Origin: Ottelia alismoides | Lineage: Eukaryota > Streptophyta > Magnoliopsida > Alismatales > Hydrocharitaceae | NCBI GenBank assembly: GCA_037367405.1 | Contig: JAZKJV010001869.1 | Location: forward strand, 372,001 to 436,000 | Length of the DNA: 64,000 nt | Direction: 5' to 3' | Part shown: positions 1 to 12,300 of the stretch, one piece after another | Numbering within the stretch: position 1 is the first letter of the stretch | Layout: the number at the start of each line of letters is the position of its first letter | The notes under the pieces: generated by a model | What the model saw: only the letters and a program-made list of their open reading frames with translations | Told to the model about the DNA's origin: nothing | Databases searched by the model: none | Position numbers and translations under genes: made by a program

Positions 1-16
1 CAGAGTGCGCAAACCA

Positions 17-31
17 TTGACCCCCGGTCAA
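17..31. promoter_or_regulatory. Inverted W-box pair in LTR fragment E
   Basis: TTGACC and GGTCAA face each other across a 3-bp spacer, about 200 bp before a TATA box. The same arrangement is found in the LTRs of B and C. Confidence 0.45.
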
Positions 32-230
32 CTATTCGGCCTCTGCCTCCTCTTCTGTCAGAGCATGTGAAGGCTCTGACTTTGCCCAATTTCCTAGCTC
101 TCCTCTATGTGCCTTCCTTTTCGAGTCCTTCACCTTCGTGCCGCATGTTCGTCCTTCCACGCCCATGCCAACATCTCACCTACCACACTCCTACATGCCA
201 TCTCCCCATCTTTTTGATCAGAACTCAGCC

Positions 231-238
231 TATAAATC
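231..238 (+). promoter_or_regulatory. Candidate TATA box of LTR fragment E
   Basis: TATAAATC lies about 200 bp downstream of the inverted TTGACC pair. This matches the spacing in the LTRs of elements B and C, so it is probably the old LTR promoter. Confidence 0.4.
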
Positions 239-2180
239 AACCACTTCTACACCTTTTTGCGATTTTTATCCCCCTTGCACCACTGTAACCCCATTAGTAC
301 ACTCCGTCGAGCTCCTGATGATAGCAAGCTTTGCTCCGACCCTTCTTGGAGTGGATAAAGAGGAGTGGGGTGAGATCCAGGTGCTGTCGGAGCACCTCCG
401 ACGATGCCTGTCCTTCTCCAAGCTTCCGAGCTTGTCGATCTGCTAGGTTAGGATATTTTCGTTGCTTTTTGTTTCAATAGCGTATATTTAATCTTAGTAA
501 TGTTAATTAATTTACCATTTATAATTATTTTAAGATCATCGATTCCCTATGCTTCGCATGTTTCGACTCCCGATTTTGCCTCATTTCCTTCCCTATTCAT
601 TTCTCCACTGAAGCTCTTTGTTTTCATGTTGAATCCCACAAGGATTAAAGCCATCGAGTCCCCTTCCCCCTCTTTTCGTCAGATCTCTATCTCCCCACTC
701 ATCCATTGCACATCCAGCTTCATCCTTGGATCGAGCACCTTTGGCTCGAACCCATTAGTCTTTTTGTGCATGAAAGCGACGATGAAGACCACGTGAAGCA
801 CACTCCTAAAGTTCGAAAAGGAGCTCCAGGTAGCTAAAGCTCTAACGCCCTTCTTATGGTGACGAATCTCCATTTCATCACCTTTATTCTAAGCATCAAT
901 TCGTCCATAATAGCATTCATTATTTGTTGTACTAATTATACATAGAAAAAGGTTTTTAATGCCAAAAATATAGAATAAAGAGAATAAAAGAAAAAGGAAT
1001 AAAATATAGCAAATATTTTATTACCCGAACCCCGAGACCAAGGCCAGCATGGAATTGGTCGACAAGGAATAAAGTAGGGGGAGATAAGGGCCAATAATAC
1101 AATAAAACCTCATTTATTTATTCATTTACTTATGCATTTTTGACACCTATTTTGTATATATTCACTCATTCATCAAATAAAAATATTTTGTACATGAAAG
1201 TTGTAGATAATAATGTGAATAAAAATTACAAAATTGAGTTTGCACAAAATGATACACAGTGTACAATTTATACACAGAATAAAAAGCCAGAATCTCACTT
1301 CACAGACCCATATCCTGCAAATGAAAACTCAAAATCACCCAAAATCACTTTAAATTGTATATAGATTTCCAAGAACTATTTAATAAAATTGGTTTCATAA
1401 TTTTGGAGATCATCTGTGGGAGTTAGGTTTTTGGCCCTCATTGTACAGTCTGCCTGATTAAAATATTTCAATTTATTCATTATTCATTATTTTTTTTGAT
1501 TTATATTTTTAGAATCTTGTAAATAATATACATAATACTATACATACAGAAATTAGAATTTAAACCAAAAAGAATTTGTAAAATTAAATAAGCTTATGTA
1601 ATACATAGGCAAAATACCTATGTTATAGATATACATGAATAAAAGGGAACACATTCTTTTATGCTTTCATATTTTATTAAATTGTAAATATAACAAATAA
1701 TTTATTAAAAATACAAATCCAAAATAAAAAACCCATATAAGTCATTAAATAAATAGAATGTATATAAAATACAGGTAAAATACCTATAAGTATACCTGCA
1801 TATACATATACCTATTTATTTAAATATGTAAATATACTCATAAAAATTAAACAAAAATATATCTACACTCACAAAAATAAGTTATAAATTTATAAAATAA
1901 GAAAATAAAATAATAAAATAAAATGTACAAAATAAAAATAAAATACACAAAATACATGTAAATACACGCATAAATACATCATTAAAATAAACCCATAATA
2001 AAATACATCAAAAAAATTAAATAAAAATCATAAATAAATACTACATGAATTATTACACATTTTTCATTTTATAAGCAAATTCTAATAAAATCATTTATCA
2101 TGTTAAATAAATCATTTTCGAATAAGTTTCCCTATTTTGTCCGTTTGCGGCCTACGTGGACCAATGAGGAGCCAACCTTC

Positions 2181-2197
2181 GTTGACCTCTGGTCAAC
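2181..2197. promoter_or_regulatory. Inverted W-box pair in the B LTR
   Basis: GTTGACC and GGTCAAC form 7-bp perfect inverted arms around TCT. A CCAAT motif lies just upstream and a TATA box at 2403. TTGACC is the core bound by plant WRKY factors (established knowledge); binding here is inferred. Confidence 0.55.
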
Positions 2198-2402
2198 TGT
2201 CCCATCGGGACCTGGCGCCTCTGAACCTCGCTTTTTCCATGACTTGCACCATTTTTCCTGGGTGTCTCGTCCCTTATTTTCGCTCGCCGCCTTCACGAGA
2301 TCTGTAGAGAGACCATCCATCTATCACACATGCTTGTTGGATCGAGGAAATGATCATCGCACTCGCCGGAATATGCAGGCCAAGTAGGGTGCCCAGAATG
2401 TC

Positions 2403-2410
2403 TATAAATA
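2403..2410 (+). promoter_or_regulatory. TATA box of the B LTR
   Basis: TATAAATA is followed by a GC-rich transcribed-looking region. It is at the same place as 48052-48059 in element C, so it is the likely LTR promoter and would set the start of R. Confidence 0.65.
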
Positions 2411-2590
2411 AGAGCTCTCGACCTACTCCACAAATTTGGCCAATTTTAATCCACCCAAAGGCCTTGATTTGCTTCCTGGAAGCATCCTTGTGACAGGAGG
2501 AGAGATCCAGCAGCTTGCATCGGCCGGAGGAGGGGTAATTTGGTCACGGCGGAGCTCCGGCGTCCGTCCTGCTCCCCTGGAGCCCCCCAG

Positions 2591-2945
2591 GTATAAGAGC
2601 TGTGCCTTTTATGTTCTTTAGGTAGTTTTCAATTCCAGCATTTCAATTCCGTCCTTGGTTTAGTCTTTAGATCAGTAGCGTAGCGTAATTTAGCCAAATC
2701 GAAGTTCGCCGGAGCAGATCACGCTGTTTCCGACCAGTTCTGACGCCCATATACACCCATTTCGTTCCCCATCATTCTCTCCATCTCTCAATCCCATTTG
2801 TTCAACCGAGGACCCTCTGTCCTCACGAATTGGAGCTCCACCTCCGCCGTTCGTCGGAGCTCCTCCGCTTACTTCATCTTGCAGCCAAGCTTCAAAACCC
2901 AGGGTCGAGGAGATAGCCCTCGGTCCCCTGGTTCTTCCTGTGCAG
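2591..2945 (+). other. Candidate intron inside the B LTR
   Basis: A strong donor (CCCAG|GTATAAG) lies about 180 bp after the TATA box. A pyrimidine-rich acceptor (TTCTTCCTGTGCAG|GT) closes it 355 bp on. The same pair occurs at the equivalent place in element C. Splicing is inferred from the two sites and their conservation. Confidence 0.4.
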
Positions 2946-3523
2946 GTACCACAAAGAACCGAGCCCCTTGGGACTCGATTTGATCCAGGAAGAGGCTCCT
3001 GGAGGTCCCGACCTTCATCGACCTCGCCTGACTTCCTCGGACCTCCAAGAGCCATGCCAAGACCACCAGCAGATGCGGGAGGCCTCCAGCTACGACGAGA
3101 ACACCTCAGACGCGAGGGAGAAGCCCGAAGGAGCCCACGCTCCAAGATCGAAGCTCGCCTAGCGTGAGTTCTTCCCCTGTTCTTCCAGACCTCTTCATCG
3201 CCGTCCGATCGGGAGGGATGCCCCAGATTCCATCAGAGCCGTCAGATGAAGCGTCGCCATCATCGTCCGATCAGCGAGGAGGATCTAATCTCAAGCCTTC
3301 ATCTGCGAACCGGTATCAACCGACGGATGCATGACACGTGTCAAGTGGAATCTTCATCGCCGTTCGTTAGCGCCTAAATAAGGGGTAAATTTCTTATTTA
3401 ACCCCAGTTTTTTTGTATTTATTGTTTAGTCCTGTAAATAAAAGTCGAAGTTCATTTTATTGTGGACATTTTGCATGTATCACCCTGTATGTTTTTCATA
3501 TTACACTTAGGTCCAGTCCACGT

Positions 3524-3551
3524 CACCTCACGTGTCGTCCCACGTGAGGTG
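3524..3551. repeat. G-box hairpin in the B LTR
   Basis: CACCTCACGTG and CACGTGAGGTG are perfect 11-bp inverted arms around a 6-bp loop, each holding a CACGTG G-box. An identical structure is at 49190-49217 in element C. Confidence 0.7.
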
Positions 3552-3694
3552 GTTAAATTACACAAGACCCCCTGTGAGTTTGTAAATATATCTTCAGTCC
3601 ATAAAATAAAATATCAAGTGTATTATTTTTGTGAAAAATTGCAACCAGGACCCTGAACCTTGTTGATATTACATTTTGGTCCCTGTGGGTGCGG

Positions 3695-3699
3695 GTCAC
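3695..3699. repeat. Target-site duplication of element A, left copy
   Basis: GTCAC directly precedes the left LTR of A and is repeated directly after its right LTR at 21289-21293. Five base pairs is the usual size for Ty3/gypsy integration. Confidence 0.93.
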
Positions 3700-5498
3700 T
3701 GATGACAGGCCTGAACACTCGGGTATAAGGTACTAAATAGGTCATTGCGACCCAAGCGATTAGACGATGTCAATCAAGAAAAATGAACCACTAATATCAA
3801 TAAAATCCGATAAAACCAAAGTAGCGGTCCTGCTATGGGATTAACCTGGTATAGCACCCAGGGTCGAACTCAAGGAGCACGGGTTGGCCGAGAGGCCTAC
3901 GAAGTAGTAAAAAGAAAGAAAATAAAAGAACAAAATATTTTTAGTGGTTTTTGAATATTTTTATATTTTTTTGGATTTTTAAGTAATTAAGAAAATAAAG
4001 AAAAGCAAAGAAGGCACACACTTCAACAAATTATTAAATGCACATAAATTCAACCAAAAATTAAAAAAAAATATTTTTAAGTATTTTATATTTTTTAGTG
4101 TTTTTGGTGAATTTTTGAGAATTTTCTGATGATTATTTAATTTTCTAAAAATCAAAAGGTGACTGAAATAGAGGGTACTGTCCAGCCGAGCCAAAAAGCC
4201 CTAGATAAAATATCTAAGAGCCTCAAAATGGCCTGGAGGTAATTTTCCTGTAAAGAAGATGAAACAAGGAAAATTTAGGTACCAATTTTATTAATTTTGG
4301 ATTTTTAATTTATTTACTAGAATTTTTATAGGTTTTTATGTGTTTTTAAATTTTTAGGTGTTTTAGATAATGAAAAATAGCCAAAAATGGCTAGAAAATC
4401 AAACACATCAAAACACAAAATAGACAATTTTTATGTAATTTTTAAACACTATTTAATATTTTTTATGATTTTTTAGCTAGACAGTGAAGAAAATGAAGGT
4501 TTTTGAATTTTTAAAAATAACAAACGAAATAAAAAATGTCCTCAAAAATCCACAAAAATCCTACACCATGGTAGGAGCTATGTGTCAAATTTTCATTGGA
4601 TTTGGAGGTGTTTTGATATTTTATTCAAAAATAAAGGACGGGCACTGTGTATAGGGACCAAAGTGCAAATACCCTAAGTTCTGGGGGGTATGGTGCAAAA
4701 TACCCAGCAAAACACGCGCCACGCGCGTGCCTGGGGCACTCAGGGACCCAAATATAAGAAAAATAAGTCCCGAGGACTTATTGGTAACAGGTACCAAAAG
4801 TCCAGGGGGCTTACCTGCAAATTACCCAAAATATATCGCGCATGTGGAAATAAATCACGCACAGGGGTATAAATGCAAATAAGTAAAAGATTTCATTCAT
4901 TCATTAACATCCAGAACTACAGGGGTATCTACTGCAAATAACCCAAAATATCACGTGTCGAAGCACGTATCCACAACTGGCAGGGGTACGAATGCAAATA
5001 AACTAAAGCATAGGGGCCACTATGTAAATTACCCTAAAACTAAACAACTGACTTTAATATTTACAGGACTAAAATGAAATAAACATAAAGACAGGGCCTA
5101 AGGGTAAATTACCCTTTATTAAGCGGATGGGCTGGATGCGCGCCACGTGGAGATCGGACGGCTGCTGACGGTGGGCGCTCCGGATCGCCTCTCCTAAGAT
5201 CGAGCGGTGCTGGTGGCTCCAGGGATGGACGGCCCGGATGAAGTCTGGAGAGGAGGGGGACGATCAACGGCAGAGGAGGGTCCTCGAAGAACAGGTCCCC
5301 GACGAGACTCGCCGGGCTCGTGCGTGCGCTGGGCTCCTCCTTGGAGCACTCTGATGGTCGGAGAAGAAAGCTGGAGTGCTCCTGCGTCTGTTACGATGCT
5401 CCGATGATCGAGCCGAGCTCCGAGGAGCTCGAGCAAGGTCGGCGGAGCTGGGCCTCCTGGCTAGATGGCGAAGGGCCTCAGACGCCCCTCGTTTCGAC

Positions 5499-5809
5499 CT
5501 GAAAAGTGCACCAGAAGACTCACGGGTCGAGGGCAAACTGCCTCGACCCGGTTAGGCGAGGTGGGGGTGAACGGTGGGTCGAAGCGGCGAGCTCCGGCGA
5601 AGGTGATGGACGGAGAAGCTCGGTTCCCAGCTCCTGTGCGAGCTGGGTTGGGCGAATGGGTGAAGAAGGTGCGTCGGGGAGAGGTGAACGTGATGGTCGA
5701 TTCCGATGATCGGATAGTGGTCGGAACCGGGATGAATCGGAGAAATACGGCGGCGGAGCGAATTAGGCGTAAATGGAAATTGAAGGAAACGGGAAGGCTA
5801 AGGGGTTAC
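5499..5809 (-). other. Possible intron in the A LTR (weak)
   Basis: On the minus strand a donor-like CACCCAG|GTAACC begins at 5809 and an acceptor-like CACTTTTCAG|GT ends at 5499. The position within the GC-rich core recalls the B and C LTR introns, but the acceptor is poorer. The same sites are present in the other LTR. Confidence 0.22.
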
Positions 5810-6270
5810 CTGGGTGGTCGGAGAGACTGGGGAGGAGCTGCTGATGCTCCTGGTCGTCGCCTCGAGGATCGTCTCGCTCCGAGGCTCGAAGCTCACGCTG
5901 GTGGCGGAGCTACGGCGGCTGGGCTCGCCGGATCGATGGCGAAGCTCCCTCTCCTCGCTTCGACAGGCTCAGACGCGAGCTGTCACCTCACACACTCTCT
6001 GGAGCTCACTGGAGAACGAAGCAAATGGCCAAAGATGGTGAAATCGAGTGGCGGAGCTCGCTTATGTACGCTGGAGGGGTCCGGCTAAGACTGGCTCGGG
6101 TAGGTCGATGAGGAGCGCAGATCCCAAGGTGTGTGTCCGGCGAGGATGTCGGATGTGGGAGGATCAAAACGGAGCCGGGGTTTGGTGAAATAGTGATCGG
6201 GTCGAGCGGGTAGAAATTCGAGAAATCGGGTCCACGACCCAGATCCGCGGGAGGTGGTCCTGGGGGGGTA

Positions 6271-6288
6271 GTTGACCGGGCGGTCAAC
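6271..6288. promoter_or_regulatory. Inverted W-box pair in the A 3' LTR
   Basis: GTTGACC and GGTCAAC form perfect 7-bp arms around GGGC. The copy in the 5' LTR is at 20308-20325. It lies at the AT-rich/GC-rich boundary, as in B and C, but I see no clear TATA box downstream on the minus strand. Confidence 0.5.
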
Positions 6289-7255
6289 ATCCCCAGGACC
6301 CAATGTAAATCGGCCACGTGGCTGAATCTTGAAGCTCAAAATTAAGGTAGCAAATGGCCGAATTTGCAAAAAGTTAAAACATGAAATATTTTTATTTTAT
6401 TTTTTTTTCTATTTTTTTGTGAATTTTAATAATTTTTTTCGAAATAAAAATAAGCTATATACATAGTATGTACTATATATAGGTATATATACAATATATA
6501 GGGTTTTGATTTTTGATTTTTAAATATTATTTTTATGCAATTTTATTCCTATTTTATATTTTATTTATTTTCATTATAAAATAAGGAATAAAAGGGTATT
6601 TTTATTTCATTTTTATTATTTATATACATAGGTAAAATAAATATATATGTACATCTATATACATGGTATATGTACAATGTATTTTTGTATTTTTAATTTT
6701 GTTATTTTTATTTTGTTTTTTGTTTTAATTGTTTTTATTTTATTTATTTACAATACATAATAGAGTTTATTTACAAAAAGTTTAAAAATTAATTTTATTT
6801 ATTCACAAGGTTAAATAAATATGGAATAGTGGTATATATACATGATGAAAGTGGTGTTTTTGATCTTTTTGATTTTTAACTTTTTATTTTGTTTTTATAC
6901 TTAGAAATATATATAAGTATTTACAAGTATATTTTTGGTGAGGAAAATATCTTTATTTTATTTACATGAATATTTATACTCATGAGCCCCTATCTCCCTC
7001 TACTTTGGCTTTTATGCGGTCAGGCCCATACTGAGCCCTCCCTTGGGTTAGGTTGCTCAATATTTATTCTAAATATTTCCCTCTTTTTCTTTTTAATCTT
7101 TATTCTTTTATTTTTGCACAAAAACATGCTAATTATAGGTTTTTACACCATGCATGCTTTTGGTAATTATTCCTATTTACACATATCTACATGTATTTGC
7201 AAAGGTTTTTGTAGCTAAAATATAAGAATAAAGAGTGATGAATGGGTATTCATCA

Positions 7256-7268
7256 CCCCCTATACTTA
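7256..7268 (-). other. Polypurine tract of element A
   Basis: On the minus strand TAAGTATAGGGGG directly abuts the TG of the 3' LTR. It is the expected primer site for plus-strand synthesis. Confidence 0.85.
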
Positions 7269-7270
7269 AC

Positions 7271-7290
7271 TTTGCTAGTCCCTTAGCAAA
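7271..7290. repeat. Stem-loop next to the A polypurine tract
   Basis: TTTGCTA and TAGCAAA form 7-bp arms around a 6-nt loop, 2 bp from the polypurine tract. Equivalent structures are at 33889 (B), 43506 (D) and 62109 (C). Confidence 0.7.
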
Positions 7291-8818
7291 CACTTATTTG
7301 AAAAAGAAGTGAAAAATAAAGAAAGAAAAAGAAAAAGAGGATGTACATGGATCAAGGTTGATTATTAAACTTGCCTTCATTAAATTGGGGTATGGAGCTC
7401 GATCAGATCTTTGGATTATTAATGTGTCGGAACCTTATTTGGACTTAAGTCTAAAACTCAACAGCCTCTAAGTTCCACTAATCTATAACCAAGACTCCTC
7501 AATGCTCCAGATCAGAACAAGTCATCAATCACAAACCCTGAAGACCATGAATCTTTTCTTGTCCTGTGAAAGTGAGGTCTAAGCTCTCCACCTCAGAAGT
7601 GGCAACTTGACAACCCTCCCCAACAAGGTAACTCTATGACCTCAATCTGGCCACTCTTTCCTCGAGGAGCGGGGTATTCCCTTCTAAGTTCAAGTTCAAC
7701 CGGCTCAAGAAGAGGAGGAAGAAGAGAATGGGTCAAGGCCAGTGTAGCCAAGTACCCTTGGGAGCTTGACCAGTGTAGCCAAGTCTCCCTGCTGCAAGCT
7801 ACAACAGGTGGATCATGAAACTCAAGCTTTGCTTATTGCACTCTATATACATACTCCGGTGGGATTATCATTTTCTATCAGACCCACCACTTTTTTGGAG
7901 TTATTTTCTTTTTGCACATTTTTTTTCGAGTGCATCTGTACAACATATACATGTGCAGCATATATACAAAGAGTTTTTCCTCTTGAGCCAGTAGTCTATC
8001 CCTCTTTTGAAGCTTTATTGCAACCCACAACTCCCGTCGTTAGACCTCATGGCAACCAGACCAAGTTGAGACGCACTTCCTTCACTAAAAGAAGAAGAGA
8101 GGTTCCGCCTAGAAGTACTACCCTCATATGCTACCCCAAGTCAAGGAAGACTGCCTCCTCACCACCTCATCCGTAGAGAGCTCGGTGCATAGTGCTGGTG
8201 TCCAAGTAAAGCCATAATCTATATGAGTCATGTGTTGTTGTTAAGTGCTCTACTTAGGCTCATTGAGATGACATGTGATCATAGCCTAGAAGACTCAAAG
8301 AATTAAGTCACCATGGACCTAAAAAGCCTTAAACCTAAGCCCTATAAGGTTCCTCTTAGAAGTTAGGTGGATTAAGATCTTAATCAAGCTTCATTTCTCA
8401 ATTTGATTCCAGGCTAGTTTAAGTGTCAACTATCATCCAGAAAAACTATATACATATGTACAAAAGATGCTTATTTACACAAATTTTACAATCATGCAAA
8501 ATTTTTGAAAAATTTTTTGAAATCATGAATGAATGATGCATGAAGTGCAAGTTTTGCAAAAAGATATTTACACACATTTACACAAGATTGTTGCAAACTT
8601 TTGATTTTCAAAACATTTTGGAAAAAATTTGTACTATATACATAATTTTGATACAAAAATATTTACACAAGCTTTACACAAAAGATTTTTGAACTCATTT
8701 TTACAAAAATAATTTGTACACTAGCTATTTATGTGCAAATAAAAGAAGTTTATGTACTTGAAAAATTTTTAATTTTTGTGATTTTTAGCCATTTTATTTA
8801 TTAACACACTCACACAAA

Positions 8819-9216
8819 GTACGAGTTATGGCTAAAGTATATATGAAATATATACACACCCCCTATACTTAGCTCGAACGATGCCCTCAGAGTCAAGAGC
8901 GATGAAGAAGACATAACTCGTGCTGGGTATAGGGAAGTGAAAAGAAAGGCTATATACAAGGAAGAAGAGATGAAAATAGAAAAATCAAGAGGGTCTCGGT
9001 TCTTCCCCCTATACTTAGGATCAAGTAATCCTAAGTATAGCAGGCTGTATACTAAGGGAAAACCGAGTGGAGAATGTACAGGGTCTACCCCCCCTATACT
9101 TAGGGTGAAAGATCCCTAAGTATAGGCAGCAAAACAGGGGTAGGCAGAAACAAAAGAAATACCCGAAAAGTCGCAGATCCCCCCTATACTTAGGGTAAAG
9201 TACACCCTAAGTATAG
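8819..9216 (-). repeat. Inverted-repeat array with polypurine-like G-runs, element A
   Basis: There are three near-identical palindromes: 9009-9040 (13-bp perfect arms), 9094-9125 (12 bp) and 9184-9216 (13 bp). Each is CTATACTTAGG paired with CCTAAGTATAG and flanked by a C-run that reads as a G-run after the right arm on the minus strand. A fourth unit pairs ACGAGTTATG (8821-8830) with CATAACTCGT (8912-8921) and encloses a CCCCCTATACTTAG copy. The same set, in the same order relative to pol, is present in B, C and D. Confidence 0.85.
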
Positions 9217-9347
9217 CATAATCACAGGATGAAGAAAGGGATGTGGGACTAAAGAATGTGATGATATGTACATCTGGATCTATACAAGGCGGGGGAACAG
9301 TGAAACTCAGGCGTGAGATGCATTAGATGTGAGTCAAAGACCACATC

Positions 9348-12300
9348 TCACGCAAAATGAATAGGGGCAAGATCCGCGACCCGCGGCTCATGATCTAGAA
9401 ATGGCTTAAGCCGCTGGCCGTTCACTCGAAAGGTACTCTCAGAAGACAACTCAGATATATTGATGCTACCGTTATCGTGTACCTTTCTGACCAAGTAGGG
9501 TCCCTTCCATTTGCTCTGTAGCTTCCCTGGAAATAATCGTAGCCTCGCATCAAACAGCCATACTCTCTGTCTAATCTCAAAATGCTTGTGGCTGATATGA
9601 GAATCATGCCACTCCTTCACTTTCTCCTTATAATGTAGGCTGTTTGAGAATGCTGTATCTCTAAGTTCCTCCAGGGCTGCTAACTCTGCCCTCCTCTGGT
9701 CTCCCATACCATCTGGATCCATCAGAATATCTGTGACTGCCCAAAGTGACTTGTGCCTCAGCTCAACAGGTAAATGGCACGGCTTGCCATATACGAGGCG
9801 AAAGGGAGATGTGCCCAATGGAGTCTTGAAAGACGTCCTATATGCCCACAAGACCGAGTCCAAAAGCTGTGACCAATCCTTTCGGTCAGGGCGGATGACT
9901 TTCTGCAATATAGTCTTGATCTCCCTATTCGACACCTCGGCTAGACCATTCGTCTGTGGATGGTAAGGTGTAGCAACACGATGGTCTATACCGAACTCGC
10001 TAGCAAGGGCCTTCACCTGGTCGTTGATGAAATGAGATCCCCCATCAGAAATCAGAACTCGTGGAACCCCGAACCGCGTGATGATGTGCTTCCTCAAAAA
10101 TCGGCAAACTGTCCTCGCATCAGCGGCTCGGGCGGGAATAGCCTCCACCCAACGACTAACATAATCTATGGCCAACGGAATGTACTCAAATCCCTGACTC
10201 TTAGGGAATGGACCCATGAAATCGATGCCCCATGCGTCAAAAACCTCACAGAAGTGAATGGGCTGCATCGACATCATATCACGCTGTCCACAAGTGCCCA
10301 TCCTCTGACAGTCAGTACACCTCTTCACGAACTCATCTGAGTCCTTGAAGAGGGTAGGCCACCATAAGCCGGATTGGAGCACTTTCTGTGCCGTTCTCCT
10401 CCTAGAATGATGTCCTCCTGCCTCAAGCTTGTGGCAGTAAGTGAGGACGCTATGGTGTTCCTCCTGAGGAATACACCGACGCCAGACGCTATCCCCTCCT
10501 TCGTGGTAAAGGATGGGATCCTCCCAATGGTAGGACTTGGCCTTCGTGAGGAAAGTCTCAAGCCTCTGCCTGGGCCAATCTTGTGGGACTTTCCCAGCAA
10601 CGAGAAAGTTCACAATATCGGCGTACCACGGGAGTGAGGCGATAGCAAGGATCGCCTCATCTGGGAAGGTATCTCGAATAGGGTCAATCTGCTCAGTCTC
10701 CTCAGGCTGCTCTAAACGGGAGAGATGATCCGCCACCACATTCTTGACTCCAAGCTTATCCTTGATCTCAATGTCGAACTCCTGGAGTAGAAGGATCCAT
10801 CTAGTAAGTCTGGCCTTGGCATCCTTCTTTGCCATGAGGTACCTGATGGCGGTGTGATCTGTGTACAAAGTCACTCTAGATCCGATGATATACGATCTGA
10901 ACTTATCTAGGGCGAATACTACGGCTAGCATCTCCTTCTCTGTGACCGTGTAATTCCGCTGGGTGGAATCCAATGTGCGGCTAGCGTAGTGGATAGCAAA
11001 CGGGACTCCATCCCTCCTCTGTCCCAGCACTGCCCCTACGGCAAAGTCGGAGGCATCCGTCATGATCTCGAATGGGAGAGACCAATCAGGCGGCTGGAGG
11101 ACAGGAGCCTCAATAACACACTGCTGGAGAGTCGCAAAAGATGAAAGACACTTGTCATCGACAAGGAACTCGGTGTCTTTCGTCAAGAGGTCAGTCAACG
11201 GCCGGGCAATCCTGTTGAAATCCTGAATGAATCTCCTACAAAATCCAACATGCCCCAGGAATGACCGAAGCTGCCTCAAATTGGACGGCGGTGCGAGTTT
11301 TCTAATGACATCAACCTTGGCCGGATCCACCTCCATGCCCCTGTTGGAGATGATGTGGCCAAGCACCGTCCCTTGAGTCACCATGAAGTGACTCTTCTCC
11401 CATTATAGAACCAAATGGAACTCAATACATCGCTGGAGTACTCGGTCTAGGCAGTCAAGACAGGAGTCGAATCCGTCGCCGTAGACCGAGAAATCGTCCA
11501 TGAAGACCTCCAAACACTCCCCTACCATGTCCGAAAAGATCGACAACATGCACCTCTGAAAAGTCGCAGGGGCATTGCATAGCCCAAATGGCATGCGTCG
11601 AAAGGCGTATGTACCGAAGGGACAGGTAAAGGTGGTCTTCTCCTGATCCTCAGGAGCGATGGCCACCTGGTTGTAGCCCGAGTACTCATCCAGGAAGCAA
11701 TAATGGCTCTTCCCTGCCAGTCTCTCAATGATCTGGTCAATAAAAGGCAGGGGGAAATGGTCCTTCTTGGTGGCCTGGTTGAGTCTCCTGTAGTCAACAC
11801 AGACCCTCCAAGAGGTGGGTACTCGTGTAGCAATCTCCTCTCCCGACTCACTGATCACAGTCGTGATGCCCGTCTTCTTGGGCACCACATGCAAGGGGCT
11901 GACCCACTTGGAGTCGGAAATGGGATAAATAAAATCTGGACTCCACCATTTTGATATTTCCTTCATCACAACCTCTCTCAGGTTGGGGTTCAGTCGCCGC
12001 TGGAACTCACGCGACGGCTTCGCCCCCTCCTCGAGATAGATATGGTGGGAGCACACTGATGGACTAATCCCATGGAGATCTGCTACGCTCCATCCAATTG
12101 CCTTGCGGTTCTTTTCAAGAACCCCCATCAAACGGGATTCTTGTTCTCCAGTCAGATCGACGGAGATGATGACTGGGTACATCTCAGGCTCACCCGCAAG
12201 GAACCGATACTTCAGCGAAGTAGGGAGCGGCTTCAGCTCTGGAAGGCTGGGTGCTGACAAATCTGGCTGCGGAAGGAAATGAGTGAATGCTGCTAAGTCT

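Larger units (their letters stand above)
1..859 (+). repeat. Fragment of an older Athila-type LTR (element E)
   Basis: No gene is visible here. The block has the layout of the B and C LTRs: an inverted TTGACC/GGTCAA pair at 17-31, a TATA box at 231-238, and then a GC-rich transcribed-looking stretch that includes 'GAGCTCC'-type motifs. It stops where the LTR of element B begins at 860. The other half should lie beyond element B, but B's right end is truncated and I do not find it. I infer that this is the interrupted LTR of a diverged relative in + orientation. Short open frames here look incidental. Confidence 0.5.
860..3699 (+). repeat. 5' LTR of element B, first part
   Basis: The LTR starts with TGACGAATCTCC, homologous to the 3' LTR start at 33924 (TGATGAATCTCC) and to the C LTR. 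Relative to the 3' LTR it lacks about 40 bp shortly after the start. The first 1.3 kb is AT-rich, followed by a GC-rich promoter and transcribed part (about 2130-3350). It is cut at 3699 by element A and resumes at 21294. Confidence 0.92.
3700..7255 (-). repeat. 3' LTR of element A
   Basis: This matches 17727-21288 over its whole length. On the minus strand it starts TGATGAATACCC, next to the polypurine tract, and ends CCTGTCATCA. It is AT-rich at both sides with a GC-rich core (about 5110-6350). Open frames inside the core (for example 5465-6088) recur in the other LTR only because the LTRs are copies; they resemble no known protein and I do not call them genes. Confidence 0.96.
7256..9347 (-). 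other. Non-coding 3' region of element A
   Basis: There are 2.1 kb between the end of pol and the 3' LTR with no credible open frame; in particular no envelope-like ORF is seen. From the LTR outwards it holds the polypurine tract, a stem-loop (7271-7290), a conserved block around 7660-7720 shared with B, C and D, an AT-rich degenerate stretch (about 8430-8820) and an inverted-repeat array (8819-9216). Confidence 0.8.

Noticed and set aside
5465..6088. A 207-codon open frame, repeated at 19491-20114
   Set aside because: It lies in the GC-rich core of the A LTR; the repeat is the LTR copy, GC-rich sequence favours open frames, and no domain is recognisable.
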